Part shown: piece by piece, positions 18,101-25,315 of the stretch
Layout: each line of letters opens with the position of its first letter
Numbering within the stretch: position 1 is the stretch's first letter
Notes under the pieces: model-generated
Databases searched by the model: none
What the model was told of the DNA's origin: nothing
The model's input: only the letters and a program-made list of their open reading frames with translations
Program-made: the position numbers and the translations under genes
From: Mobiluncus sp034180645
Lineage (GTDB): Bacteria > Actinomycetota > Actinomycetes > Actinomycetales > Actinomycetaceae
Length of the DNA: 64,000 bases
NCBI RefSeq assembly: GCF_034180645.1
Contig: NZ_JAXFNY010000011.1
Coordinates: 62,001 to 126,000, forward strand
Reading direction: 5' to 3'

Positions 18101-18860
18101 GATCCGGGTTGGACAGCCGATCCCCGGAGTTGATGCACAGCATCGCGTCTTGAATTTCCCGGTCTTCCTTATAGACGTAGTGAGAGTCATTGGTGGCGAT
18201 GACAGGTGCGTTGATTTCCCGCGCTAAGCGCAGCAAGTCTTTGCGTACGCGGTTTTCGATGGATAGACCGTGATCCATCAGCTCCACATAAAAATTGTCT
18301 TTGCCAAAGATGTCCTGCAGTTCCCCGGCAGCCCGCCGGGCCTCCTGGTACTGCCCCAACCGCAACCGGGTCTGGACCTCCCCGGAGGGACAGCCTGCCG
18401 TGCCAATCAGCCCCTCGTGATAGCGTTCCAATAGTTCCCGGTCAGCCCGCGGCCATTTTCCCATCTGTCCGTCCAAGGAGGCATACGAGCCCAGCCGGAA
18501 CAGGTTGTGCATTCCCTCGGTAGTTTGGGACAACAGCGTCATATGCGTATAGGCACCCCGAGCGGACACGTCGTCACCGGCCTTTTGCTGTTCTAAAGTC
18601 CCCCACTGCACTTTCGTGGTGTCGAAACGCGAAGTTCCCGGAGTGACATAGGCTTCCAAGCCAATAATGGGTTTAATCCCGGCATCATGACATTCTTGAT
18701 AAAACTCAAAAGCCCCGAACAGGTAACCATGATCGGTGATCGCCACGGCCTTTTGCTGGTTTTCTACCGCCTTGTTGACCAACTTCTTGATCTTCGCCGC
18801 ACCGTCCAAAATCGAGTAATCGGTGTGAACGTGCAGGTGTACGAAGTCGGAATTGGGCAT
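15180..18860 (-). CDS. dnaE: DNA polymerase III alpha subunit (DnaE1)
   Basis: The replicative polymerase. The 1226-residue protein has an N-terminal PHP domain (FVHLHVHTDYSILDG, VAITDHGYLFG, ATNDSHYVYKED) that in many actinobacteria provides proofreading. The palm carries MPDIDVDFDD near residue 420 with catalytic Asp residues, and a later OB fold holds KIAGLVTAVNVKISKRSG. The length is a little above the usual 1160–1190. The start lacks an RBS but has TAAGAT 6 bases upstream. In related genomes dnaE lies close to rluD; here an accessory block separates them. Confidence 0.97.
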   Translation of the reverse strand: MPNSDFVHLHVHTDYSILDGAAKIKKLVNKAVENQQKAVAITDHGYLFGAFEFYQECHDAGIKPIIGLEAYVTPGTSRFDTTKVQWGTLEQQKAGDDVSARGAYTHMTLLSQTTEGMHNLFRLGSYASLDGQMGKWPRADRELLERYHEGLIGTAGCPSGEVQTRLRLGQYQEARRAAGELQDIFGKDNFYVELMDHGLSIENRVRKDLLRLAREINAPVIATNDSHYVYKEDREIQDAMLCINSGDRLSNPDRFRFDGTDYYLRPSEEMHELFAEIPEALDNTLLIAEQCNVEFPDVKEGTFMPVFPVPAGEDEVSWFIKEVERGLQYRFPNGISEEVRKRADYEVEIIIQMGFPSYFLIVSDYIQWAKDNGIRVGPGRGSGAGSMVAYAMRITDLDPIKHGLLFERFLNPERVSMPDIDVDFDDRRRQDVIDYVTRKYGKDKVSQVVTYGTIKSKQALKDAARISGADFSKGEKLTKAMPPAVMGKDIPLSGMYDSQHPRYKEAEEFRKVVAEDPFNRQIFDLAAGVEGMVRQWGVHACAVIMSRETLTDVIPMMKRPQDGAMITQFDYPTCEHLGLLKMDFLGLKNLTIISDALDNIKINGKTPPDLERLEVDDKATYEMLSTGETLGVFQLDGGGMRTLLKQLRPTEFDDISALVALYRPGPMGANSHTNYAFRKNGLQKIEPIHRELEEPLKDILGYTYGLIIYQEQVMAIAQKVAGFTLGQADILRKAMGKKKKDVLAEQYVKFHDGMITNGYSEDCCKTLWDILVPFADYAFNKSHSAAYGLIAYWTAYLKANFPTEYMAAVLTTQTDKDKLGMYLNEVRRMGIRVLPPDVNQSYGAFAPDGNDIRFGLASIRNVGENVVAEIIKARQEKGAYTSFSDFLKKVPAEVCNKRTIGSLIKAGAFDAFGASRRALTVIHEQAVEAVVSTKRQESNGQFDLFAALEMDGVEAEDDLLGSASIDIPDLPEWPKNELLAFEREMLGMYVSDHPLSGMKRMLEGLAEDHIVDLTSDEGKGNDSPVKIAGLVTAVNVKISKRSGQQWAIAKIEDMTGSVEVLFFAKTYENIAADLVQDNIVVVGGRLRREDESVSIYASDLSVPNLSLHLDHLDEVDLLLPAERCTAENMRAFGALLERFPGQAPVRLHILEQGELQVLDLGPERLVNAGPDFLGELRAMLGYDSIITPGTDPLESTAAAELAEISPVESRTEQTLSDTTLFDASSL

Positions 18861-18866
18861 GGGTTT

Positions 18867-18872
18867 ATCTTA
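18867..18872 (-). promoter_or_regulatory. Candidate –10 box for leaderless dnaE
   Basis: On the minus strand TAAGAT (inside TATAAGAT) is followed by AAACCC and then the ATG of dnaE. The 6-base spacing puts the predicted transcript start at the ATG, and no Shine-Dalgarno is present. No good –35 is visible. Confidence 0.5.
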
Positions 18873-19046
18873 TATCAATAGCCTCCCCGGTCGCCTTCCC
18901 GGACGGCTCCCCTTTGGTCGGTCGCGTGTCGGTTCCCCCACGTGGGTTTTTACCCTTCAATAGCCTCCCTTGGTTACGTTTTCGGGTAGGGTGCATTTTC
19001 GGGTTAAACCGCCGGGGCGGCGGGCTCTGTTTTGAGCTTCGGCAAC

Positions 19047-19067
19047 GCGATGCCCACCGGGCATCGC
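19047..19067. terminator. Perfect hairpin, possible terminator
   Basis: GCGATGCCC, loop acc, GGGCATCGC: a perfect 9-bp inverted repeat about 90 bases after the stop of the minus-strand fragment. No T run follows on either strand, so it may be a repeat element rather than a classic terminator. Confidence 0.35.
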
Positions 19068-19153
19068 TTAATCGTTGCCTCAGCCCTTTTCACGATGGCT
19101 CACTCGCTTCGCGATGCCATCGCGCCCACCGCCCCAGAAAGCTATTCAATTAT

Positions 19154-19720
19154 TCAGTACCACCAGTTACCGTTTTCGTCCCAGTCAGCCCAAAAGGGTT
19201 TGTGGTCTCCATAGTTCTGGTAGCAAATCACGGATTGTTCGTCAGCAGCACAGCTCACATCTTCGAAATCAGTGGTTAGCCTTTTACCTACGGGGAACGG
19301 TTTTGTGTATTGCTTCATGGGTGAACCGGGGGCACACAGGGAAAGACGTGCAGGCTTGCCATTGGCAGTCCCCTCCCAGTTACTCTCGGAGGGCTGTTCA
19401 ACTTGCTTACCTTGTTTAGCAAAAAGAACTACATCATACATATTCGGGTCCTCCGCATCTTTAAAGAACTGGTAACCATAGGCCTGAGTGGAATCCAGAC
19501 CATCCATGCCCTCGGTAACCTTACCAGTACCATCTTGGACTTTCGGGAAAAGCAGTTCCGGAGGGTACACGCTTGCATGTCCAAGCAAAGTCACATTAAG
19601 TCCGTAGCCCAAAGGTCATATGCAGTATTCATAGGCAATATTAGGATTATCATTCACCCATTCAATTTCAACTGGGGGCAAGGCCATGACTTCTGCAAAG
19701 GACATATCTTTTGCCCGATT
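19154..19720 (-). pseudogene. Broken reading frame downstream of the wall-binding protein
   Basis: Read from 19720 on the minus strand, one frame gives about 34 residues (AKDMSFAEVMALPPVEIEW and on), hits an in-frame TGA at 19616–19618, and continues for 152 more residues to a stop at 19154. The tail has two Cys in a pattern seen at the C terminus of many actinobacterial secreted proteins (DVSCAADEQSVICYQNYG). The frame is shifted relative to the adjacent CW_binding_2 gene, which ends at 19719. Either this was the C-terminal part of that protein, lost by one frameshift and one nonsense change, or it is a separate decayed gene. There is no RBS before any start in it. Confidence 0.5.
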
Positions 19721-20426
19721 ACCCTGCAGCTTCGCCTGCGGCGGCCTTCACGTTGGAGTCGGGCAGGACGCCGGTGCCGCCAATGGCTGTAATGTGCGTA
19801 ACGCCCAGGGCAATGACCTGACCCGGATTCAACTTCGCGATAACATCCTTCAAAGCCGCCGCCGAAGCATCAGACGTAAACGTCAAAATCGGTCCGTCAC
19901 GCAACACAGAGGCCACGACCGCATCCGGGGAACCTGCCCCGGCGTTCTTCGTCACATACACAACCTTCGGGTTACCGTTAACCTTCACCCACTGCTCCGC
20001 AATCGCTGCGGCTGTCGCATTACGATCCGCACCCGCAAGGCGTTGCACGTTACCATCACCAACCAGCGCCTTGGCCTGACCCTCAATACCCTGAGCAACC
20101 GCACCAGTGCCACCAAGAAGAACAACCTTACCTGGCTTCTTACCACCCAGGTTCAAGGTGTTACCGTCAGTGAGGACGACCGGTCCATCCCCGATGGTTG
20201 CCGCCGGCAGGGCATCCACCGGATTCTTATTGCTGGCCACGTACACTACCGGCCAATCGCCCGAATACGCATGATTCGCCACCGCAATCGATGTCTCCAC
20301 ACCAGTCGGACCCGACAGACGATCCCACGGCAACTCCGCTGCCACAGCCGGAACGGAAGACAAACCAACAAGCCCAATCAGGGAACCTATTGAAACAAGA
20401 CCCGCAAACAACCTTCGCTTACCCAT
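19719..20426 (-). CDS. Secreted cell wall-binding protein (CW_binding_2 repeats)
   Basis: A 235-residue exported protein. The signal peptide (MGKRRLF, a hydrophobic stretch, then VPAVAAE) is predicted to be cut after AVAA. The rest resembles putative cell wall-binding repeat 2: RLSGPTGVETSIAVA, VVYVASNKNPVDALPAA, GKVVLLGGTGAV, then a second unit beginning QRLAGADRNATAAAIA and a third ending HITAIGGTGVLPDSN. Three such repeats form the known wall-anchoring module. Normally an effector domain is attached, and here none is in frame; the downstream fragment in another frame may be its lost C terminus. A strong RBS (aggagg) precedes the ATG. Confidence 0.85.
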   Translation of the reverse strand: MGKRRLFAGLVSIGSLIGLVGLSSVPAVAAELPWDRLSGPTGVETSIAVANHAYSGDWPVVYVASNKNPVDALPAATIGDGPVVLTDGNTLNLGGKKPGKVVLLGGTGAVAQGIEGQAKALVGDGNVQRLAGADRNATAAAIAEQWVKVNGNPKVVYVTKNAGAGSPDAVVASVLRDGPILTFTSDASAAALKDVIAKLNPGQVIALGVTHITAIGGTGVLPDSNVKAAAGEAAG

Positions 20427-20520
20427 AAAAACCTCCTAAAAGTAAAGAAAAACCAATGGGTAGTAAAACACTATTAGAGCACCCACCCCCGCAGGTGTTT
20501 GGAAAAAATCACCCCAAACT

Positions 20521-20538
20521 TTACCAAATCTTTACCAA
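20521..20538. promoter_or_regulatory. Tandem TTACCAA half-sites upstream of parDE
   Basis: Two direct copies of TTACCAA at 20521–20527 and 20532–20538, spaced 11 bases (one helical turn). The same heptamer forms the palindrome next to parD, so these are candidate auxiliary sites for the ParD–ParE complex. Confidence 0.45.
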
Positions 20539-20627
20539 ATGGGTTTTTGTTGACATCAGAAAACTCACCCTATCAACCGAAGCAAACCGGGGAAACGCAT
20601 CCCAGGGACCCCATCGAAAGGAAAGAA

Positions 20628-20644
20628 TTACCAATCTTTGGTAA
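20628..20644. promoter_or_regulatory. Palindromic operator overlapping the parDE promoter
   Basis: TTACCAA-TCT-TTGGTAA, a perfect 7-bp palindrome. Its right end overlaps TAAGAT (20642–20647), a –10-like box six bases before the parD ATG. This is the expected layout for autoregulation by a ribbon-helix-helix antitoxin. Confidence 0.7.
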
Positions 20645-20653
20645 GATAGAAAC

Positions 20654-20887
20654 ATGGCTACGAATACTTCAATCAGTCTTGACGAACACTTCACGACGTT
20701 CCTTGCTGACCAGGTAAACAGCGGGCGCTACCACAATGCCAGTGAGGTTATTCGCGCTGGGTTGCGCATTTTGGAAAACCAGGAACTCGAATACGCAGCC
20801 TTGCGCAAAGCCCTGCAAGATGGCGAAAACAGCGGCCCTGCCGAACCCTTTGATTTCGACGCGTTCATCGCCAGGAAGAAATCATGA
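20654..20887 (+). CDS. parD: ParD-like antitoxin (type II, ribbon-helix-helix)
   Basis: A 77-residue protein with the ParD pattern: an N-terminal strand (TNTSISLDEHF), then SGRYHNASEVIRAGLRILENQE as the two DNA-binding helices, and a C-terminal acidic segment (GPAEPFDFDAFIARKKS) expected to wrap the toxin. It represses its own operon with ParE and neutralises ParE. It has no RBS, and TAAGAT six bases upstream suggests a leaderless transcript. It overlaps parE by 4 bases. Confidence 0.93.
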   Translation: MATNTSISLDEHFTTFLADQVNSGRYHNASEVIRAGLRILENQELEYAALRKALQDGENSGPAEPFDFDAFIARKKS

Positions 20888-21174
20888 AGCCTTACCGCCT
20901 GAAGCCAGCAGCGCAAAAGGACTTATCCGATATTTGGGACTATACGCAAGCGAACTGGGGTGTTGAGCAAGCTGAGAAATACACGCGGGACATTCAGCGA
21001 GCCATTGAAACCCTTGCCGACAATCCCCTACGCGGACCTGAGCGGCCGGATATTGCGGCTGATTACCGCAGCATTCCCGCCGGGAAACACGCAATCTTCT
21101 TCCGGGTCGAACCCGGCGGAATCGTGATTGTTCGAATACTTCACGAAAGCATGGACCCAGGTCGACACCTGTAA
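20884..21174 (+). CDS. parE: ParE-like toxin (RelE/ParE superfamily)
   Basis: A 96-residue toxin. It has the family's N-terminal YRLKPAAQKDLSDIWDYT, the Arg-containing helix region NPLRGPERPDIAADYRSIPAGKHAIFFR, and the terminal strand IVIVRILHESMDP. ParE toxins poison DNA gyrase; RelE relatives cut mRNA, and the L-x2-I-x2-Y-type N terminus fits ParE better. The start overlaps the antitoxin stop (ATGA), as usual for such pairs. A strong palindrome follows its stop immediately and probably terminates the operon. Confidence 0.92.
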   Translation: MKPYRLKPAAQKDLSDIWDYTQANWGVEQAEKYTRDIQRAIETLADNPLRGPERPDIAADYRSIPAGKHAIFFRVEPGGIVIVRILHESMDPGRHL

Positions 21175-21204
21175 ATGAGTTTTTAGGTCGGGACAAAAAA
21201 CTCA
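21174..21204. terminator. 31-bp palindrome, copy 1 (likely bidirectional terminator)
   Basis: Begins at the last base of the parE stop. TGAGTTTTT pairs with AAAAACTCA around a GC-rich centre, giving a stem with T runs on both strands. It is 29/31 identical to the reverse complement of the element at 23776–23806. It could end parDE and also the MMPL gene, whose stop is at 21260. Confidence 0.7.
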
Positions 21205-21259
21205 CGGGAACCGTGACCTATCCAACCAACGCGACCCTAGTGGACTATTGAAAGCAAAT

Positions 21260-23689
21260 TTATTTGGTGTCGGCGGGGACTTTCTTGGCGGTCCAGGGCA
21301 ACCAAATCGGGCGGCCGATGTCATGGGTCAGACCGACGATGGTCAGCGAGCGGACAATAAACGTGTCAATCAAAATACCCAGAGCCACAATGACCGCCAG
21401 CTGGAACATAAACAACAGCGGGACGACCACCAGCGCGGCGAAGGTCGAGGCCAGGACGATACCGGCCGAGGTGATAACCCCGCCGGTCAGCGCCGCGGCG
21501 CGTTTCGTGCCCTCGCGGGTGCCGTGCTTGATGGACTCCTCGCGGGCGCGGCTCAGCAGGAAAATCGTGTAGTCCACGCCGAGCGCGACCAGGAACACGA
21601 AGGCGTAAATCGGAATCGAGGCGTCCGCACCAGGGTGACCCAGAATCTTGAAGAAAATAATCGAGGAAATCCCCATGGCCGCGCCGAAGCTGACGACGTT
21701 CACGAACAACACCAACAGCGGCGCCACCAGCGCACGCAGCAACAGGATCAACAGCACCACGATAACCGCCATGACGGCCGGGAAAATCTTATGGAAGTCA
21801 TTGGTCGCGGTCGTTTGCGTGTCCAAAGTCTGCGCCGCAGGACCTCCGACAAGGGATTCCGCGTCGGCTTTGTGCGCAATGTCGCGGATTGACGCGACGA
21901 CCGCGGCAGCCGCCTTGTCTTCGTTGGGCATGGTCGTGGTGATGTTCAGCATGACCCGCCCGTCAATAGTCTTCGGCTCCGGTTCCTGGGTCGGTTCTGT
22001 TGGCATGGTGGCGGGCATTTGACCCTGCGCGGCCAACTGTGCGGCAATTTCCGGCGGGATTTCACCCGAGGTTGTGTCCACGCCCAGGGGCGGACCCACC
22101 GGCGCGCCTTGCTGATCCGCGGCTGCGGTATCGCCGCCCACGCCAGCGGACATGCCTTGCGGGCTGGCCGGCTCGTCGGTCACAAATTCCGTGGATTCCA
22201 CGCCTTCCAGGGCTTCCACGTCGGCCTTGACCGCCTCGGCCACGGATTCCTTCATGATCAAGGTCGTGGGCTGACTTGAGCCGGCGTCAAACTTTTCGTT
22301 GATTAGAGCGAAACCGGTGACGGCTTCAGGCGCGTTCGTGAACTGGTCAGTCGTCGAGGTGCCTTCGGCGTTGAACGTAAAGAAGAAAGCGGCACACACA
22401 CCCAGGACTGCCAGGGTTCCGATCCAAACCGGGCGGTCGTGGCGTGCCACGAAGTCTGCCACTTTGGCCCAGGCGCCGTGGGATTTCTCGATGGCCTCGG
22501 CCTCGGTGTCGTAGTGCTTTAACTTGGCCGGCCAGAAAAGGATTTTCGCGTGCGTGCCTGGCAGCATCAGGATACCCGGCAACAGCGACAAAGCCGCGGC
22601 CACCGCGAAGAAAATACCCAAGGCGGCAATGGGGCCAAGGGAGGCGGTAGACGACAAATCGGACAGCATCAAGGTCAGCAAACCGGCCATGACCGTGCCG
22701 CCGGAAGCCACGATCGGCTCCCAAGAGCCCTTCAAGGCCGCCGCCATGGCGTCGATCGGGTGGGCTTTCACCATCATTTCCTCGCGGTAACGGGCAATCA
22801 GCAGCAAACAGTAGTCCGTCGTGGCACCGATGACCAGGATGGCCAGGATGCCTTGGGTTTGACCGTTCAGACTCAAGATCCCGTTCTTGGCCAGGTGATA
22901 GACGATAAACACCGCGGCACACAGGGCGCTCATAGCAGTACCCAACACGGCCACCGGCAGCAAGATCGAGCGGTAGACCACCACCAGGATGACAAACACC
23001 AAGCCCAGCGCCACCAGCAGCAACGTCAGGTCAATACCGGTGAACGCTCCACCCAGGTCGGCCGCCAAACCGGTCGGACCGGACACCAACACTTCAAGCC
23101 CCTGCGCCCCCGGGTCGGCCTCGGTAATCGCGTCACGCAGGGCGTTGACCGCCGAATTCATGCGTTTCTTGCCGTTCGCGTCCAGGTCGTTAAGGGCATC
23201 GGCATCCAGGTTCATCGGCATCAACACCGAATCGTTGGCCTCGTTGGGAATCGCCGGCACGAAGGCGCCGTCCCCATCCATCAGCTCCGAAAACTTTTTG
23301 TCCCCGGGAATTTGGACGTCGGGCAACGACCCCGCCAAATCGCGCAGCCAGGTCATTTGCGCCTCGGTCAGCTCCGATTCGTCGGTCGTGGTGGCGACAA
23401 TCAAAGCCGGAATCAACGCCGAATCGTTGAACTCCTTCGCCGCATTCGTCGCCAAGGTCGATTCCGCGGTTTTCGGCAAAAACACGGCCTGGTCGTTTTG
23501 GGACACCGTGCCGATCTTTCCCTGCGCCATGCCGCCAAAAGCCAGCGCCGCCAGCCACAAACACAGCAGCAACAGCCGCAGCGGAATCGCTTTGCGCGAG
23601 GCCAAGAACCCCATAGCTCGATTGACGAAACTTTCTTTCTTGCTCAAATGCCGGGCTTCCCCAGGCAAGGTATCGGTCTCGACAGTCAC
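21260..23689 (-). CDS. MMPL/RND family transporter
   Basis: An 809-residue inner-membrane exporter with the two-fold RND layout: one membrane segment, an extracytoplasmic domain, five segments, then a repeat. The MmpL Asp-Tyr motifs are GATTDYCLLLIARYREE in the first half and LGVDYTIFLLSRAREES in the second. The second outer domain carries a Pro/Gln-rich insert near residues 520–590. Family members export lipids, siderophores or hydrophobic compounds, and the cargo is unknown here. The GTG start has RBS agaagagg. It is a single gene between two 31-bp palindromes and has no periplasmic partner nearby. Confidence 0.92.
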   Translation of the reverse strand: MTVETDTLPGEARHLSKKESFVNRAMGFLASRKAIPLRLLLLCLWLAALAFGGMAQGKIGTVSQNDQAVFLPKTAESTLATNAAKEFNDSALIPALIVATTTDESELTEAQMTWLRDLAGSLPDVQIPGDKKFSELMDGDGAFVPAIPNEANDSVLMPMNLDADALNDLDANGKKRMNSAVNALRDAITEADPGAQGLEVLVSGPTGLAADLGGAFTGIDLTLLLVALGLVFVILVVVYRSILLPVAVLGTAMSALCAAVFIVYHLAKNGILSLNGQTQGILAILVIGATTDYCLLLIARYREEMMVKAHPIDAMAAALKGSWEPIVASGGTVMAGLLTLMLSDLSSTASLGPIAALGIFFAVAAALSLLPGILMLPGTHAKILFWPAKLKHYDTEAEAIEKSHGAWAKVADFVARHDRPVWIGTLAVLGVCAAFFFTFNAEGTSTTDQFTNAPEAVTGFALINEKFDAGSSQPTTLIMKESVAEAVKADVEALEGVESTEFVTDEPASPQGMSAGVGGDTAAADQQGAPVGPPLGVDTTSGEIPPEIAAQLAAQGQMPATMPTEPTQEPEPKTIDGRVMLNITTTMPNEDKAAAAVVASIRDIAHKADAESLVGGPAAQTLDTQTTATNDFHKIFPAVMAVIVVLLILLLRALVAPLLVLFVNVVSFGAAMGISSIIFFKILGHPGADASIPIYAFVFLVALGVDYTIFLLSRAREESIKHGTREGTKRAAALTGGVITSAGIVLASTFAALVVVPLLFMFQLAVIVALGILIDTFIVRSLTIVGLTHDIGRPIWLPWTAKKVPADTK

Positions 23690-23775
23690 AGTGCCTCTTC
23701 TCTCAGGCGGTCATCAAAATTTGAACCGCTTCCCTCTACCCTATCGCACTTCACCTCAATAGTTAACAAACTTAA

Positions 23776-23806
23776 TGAGTTTTTTGTCCCGGCTTAAAAA
23801 CTCATT
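23776..23806. terminator. 31-bp palindrome, copy 2 (likely bidirectional terminator)
   Basis: Ends just before the stop codon of the minus-strand rluD gene. It is the same element as at 21174–21204 in the opposite orientation, with two mismatches in the centre. The stem is TGAGTTTTT/AAAAACTCA. It likely terminates the ftsZ-to-rluD transcription unit upstream of the MMPL promoter. Confidence 0.7.
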
Positions 23807-24721
23807 TCATCCCCGGAGCTGGGCTAACGCGGCGGCCAAATCCTCAGGTAAGGGCGCCTCGACCGCGACCTCAAGGCCGGTGCGCGGGTGCTTAAAAGCC
23901 AAACGTGACGCGTGCAACCACTGCCGGCCTAATCCCAGCCGAGCCGCCGTTTTCCAATCCGCTCCATATTCTGTATCACCCACCAAGGGGTGCCCGATAG
24001 CCGCGAGATGCACGCGAATCTGGTGGGTACGTCCCGTCTCCAGCTGGACTTTCAACAAAGTTGCTCCCGATAGTTCCTCGGTGACATCGTAGTGCGTCAC
24101 CGAGGGCTTGCCACCGGACACCACCGCCATCTTAAACTCACGCCCCGGCGCCCGTCCGATGGGGGCATCAATAGTTCCTACTGGGGGTTTTACCCTTCCC
24201 GTGGCTAGGGCGGTATAAATTTTTTCGACCCGGTGGTAGCGAAACTCGTTTTTCAGTTTGCCGTAGGCGAGTTCCGATTTCGCGACCACCATCGCTCCCG
24301 ATGTTCCCGCGTCTAAACGATGCACGATACCTTCGCGTTCCACCGGACCGGAAGTTGACACCGGAATCCCGGCAGCACGTAGCGCCCCAACTACCGTAGG
24401 TCCCTCCCAACCGGGGCCGGTGTGGGCGGCGACCCCGGCCGGCTTGTCCACCACCACCAAATCATCATCGGCATATAAAATCCCCAAGTTTTCCACGCGG
24501 GTGACTTCGGGAACATAGCAGGTAGGTTCGGGAATTTCGATTTCCAACAGACTTCCCGAGGTCAGTTGATCGGATTTTTTCAGAGTCTCGCCGTTTTGCG
24601 TGGCCGCTCCCGATTCCAACAGAGTTCCCGCTTTTGCTCGTGACAGCCCCAAAAGCCGCGACAATCCCACGTCAGCGCGAAGCCCCGCAAGCCCCTCCGG
24701 TACCGGCAACAAGCGACTCAC
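23807..24721 (-). CDS. rluD: RluA/RluD family pseudouridine synthase
   Basis: Makes pseudouridine in rRNA, probably the helix 69 region of 23S rRNA if a true RluD. The 304-residue protein has an N-terminal S4 RNA-binding domain (LSRAKAGTLLESGAATQNGE) and the catalytic motif HRLDAGTSGAMVVAK near residue 137, with the nucleophilic Asp. The later LETGRTHQIRVHLAAIGHPLVGD is diagnostic. The GTG start overlaps the lspA stop by one base (TAGTG). The order lspA-rluD is conserved in actinobacteria. Confidence 0.93.
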   Translation of the reverse strand: MSRLLPVPEGLAGLRADVGLSRLLGLSRAKAGTLLESGAATQNGETLKKSDQLTSGSLLEIEIPEPTCYVPEVTRVENLGILYADDDLVVVDKPAGVAAHTGPGWEGPTVVGALRAAGIPVSTSGPVEREGIVHRLDAGTSGAMVVAKSELAYGKLKNEFRYHRVEKIYTALATGRVKPPVGTIDAPIGRAPGREFKMAVVSGGKPSVTHYDVTEELSGATLLKVQLETGRTHQIRVHLAAIGHPLVGDTEYGADWKTAARLGLGRQWLHASRLAFKHPRTGLEVAVEAPLPEDLAAALAQLRG

Positions 24722-25314
24722 TAATCTTTATCCTTTTCGAGACCATCCTGACCTGTACCCGCTTCGGCGCACCTCGGTTTGGGTTCGGATTGAGGAGTGG
24801 CGAACAGCGGTACGCCGCGAACCAGCAAAACGAAGACTACCGCTACCCCAACAACTACGAAAATGTCAGCCACATTGCCGACGAACCATCCGAAGTAATC
24901 GATAAAGTCCACGACCTCTCCGGTACCCCACGTCGGACCTTGGAACCTATCTACCAGGTTCGCCAGTCCCCCTCCCGACACAACCGCCAAGGTGTAAGCC
25001 CACATCCGGCTGTGTGTCGAGAAAGACAACACAGTCAATATAAACACCAATATCAAGCTAAATATGGTCACGACCAGGGTCTGACCCTGACCAATGGACA
25101 AAGCGGCACCGGGGTTGTGAGTGAGGTGCAAAGTTACATATGAGCCCAGCAGGGGCTGCGGCTCAGTACCGGAGACCAGGAAACGCTGGGCCAGACGTTT
25201 CGTCATCTGGTCGATGCCGCCTACCACCACCATGATTAAAAGCACCATCAGCCAGCGGGAGAAACGGTGGGAATCTCCCGTCGGCTGATGACTAAAGATG
25301 GATTTGAACGACAA
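24721..25314 (-). CDS. lspA: Lipoprotein signal peptidase (signal peptidase II)
   Basis: Cleaves signal peptides of diacylglyceryl prolipoproteins, such as the lipoproteins encoded in this window. The 197-residue protein has four membrane segments. Conserved motifs are VGGIDQMTKRLAQRF, LTHNPGAALSIG, GGGLANLVDRFQG with the first catalytic Asp, and VVDFIDYFGWFVGNVADIFV with the second. A basic N-terminal extension and a hydrophilic tail make it slightly long. It starts one base after the divIVA stop. Confidence 0.95.
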   Translation of the reverse strand: MSFKSIFSHQPTGDSHRFSRWLMVLLIMVVVGGIDQMTKRLAQRFLVSGTEPQPLLGSYVTLHLTHNPGAALSIGQGQTLVVTIFSLILVFILTVLSFSTHSRMWAYTLAVVSGGGLANLVDRFQGPTWGTGEVVDFIDYFGWFVGNVADIFVVVGVAVVFVLLVRGVPLFATPQSEPKPRCAEAGTGQDGLEKDKD

Positions 25315-25315
25315 C

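Larger units (their letters stand above)
18861..19153. other. Intergenic region with hairpins and a short direct repeat
   Basis: A 293-base region between dnaE and the broken gene downstream of the wall-binding protein. It holds a 13-base direct repeat (TCAATAGCCTCCC) at 18875–18887 and 18957–18969, a perfect 9-bp stem with a 3-base loop at 19047–19067, and a second stem (CGATGGC/GCCATCG) at 19093–19122. No ORF with an RBS is evident. The hairpins may end transcription coming from the minus-strand gene at 19154. Confidence 0.5.
20427..20653. other. Divergent intergenic region with toxin–antitoxin control sites
   Basis: A 227-base gap between the wall-binding gene (minus) and parD (plus). It is AT-rich and holds repeated TTACCAA half-sites, described separately, and TTGACA at 20550–20555 followed 15 bases later by TATCAA, a possible upstream promoter. 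I see no convincing small gene. Confidence 0.5.

Noticed and set aside
19613..19618. TGA read as a sense codon (Trp or Sec) in the fragment after the wall-binding gene
   Set aside because: The fragment is also out of frame with its neighbour, has no SECIS-like hairpin, and other genes in the window use TGA as stop (for example ATGA overlaps), so decay is simpler.
20456..20644. A 62-codon ORF upstream of parD
   Set aside because: No RBS, no plausible product, and it covers the promoter and operator sites of parDE.
22550..23797. A 415-codon + strand ORF opposite the MMPL gene
   Set aside because: Same antisense artefact: rich in Gln, Arg and His, no domain, and the opposite strand encodes a recognisable transporter.
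21174..23806. Insertion sequence bounded by the two palindromes
   Set aside because: No transposase, no target-site duplication visible, and each palindrome also works as a terminator. Kept only as a hypothesis in the findings.
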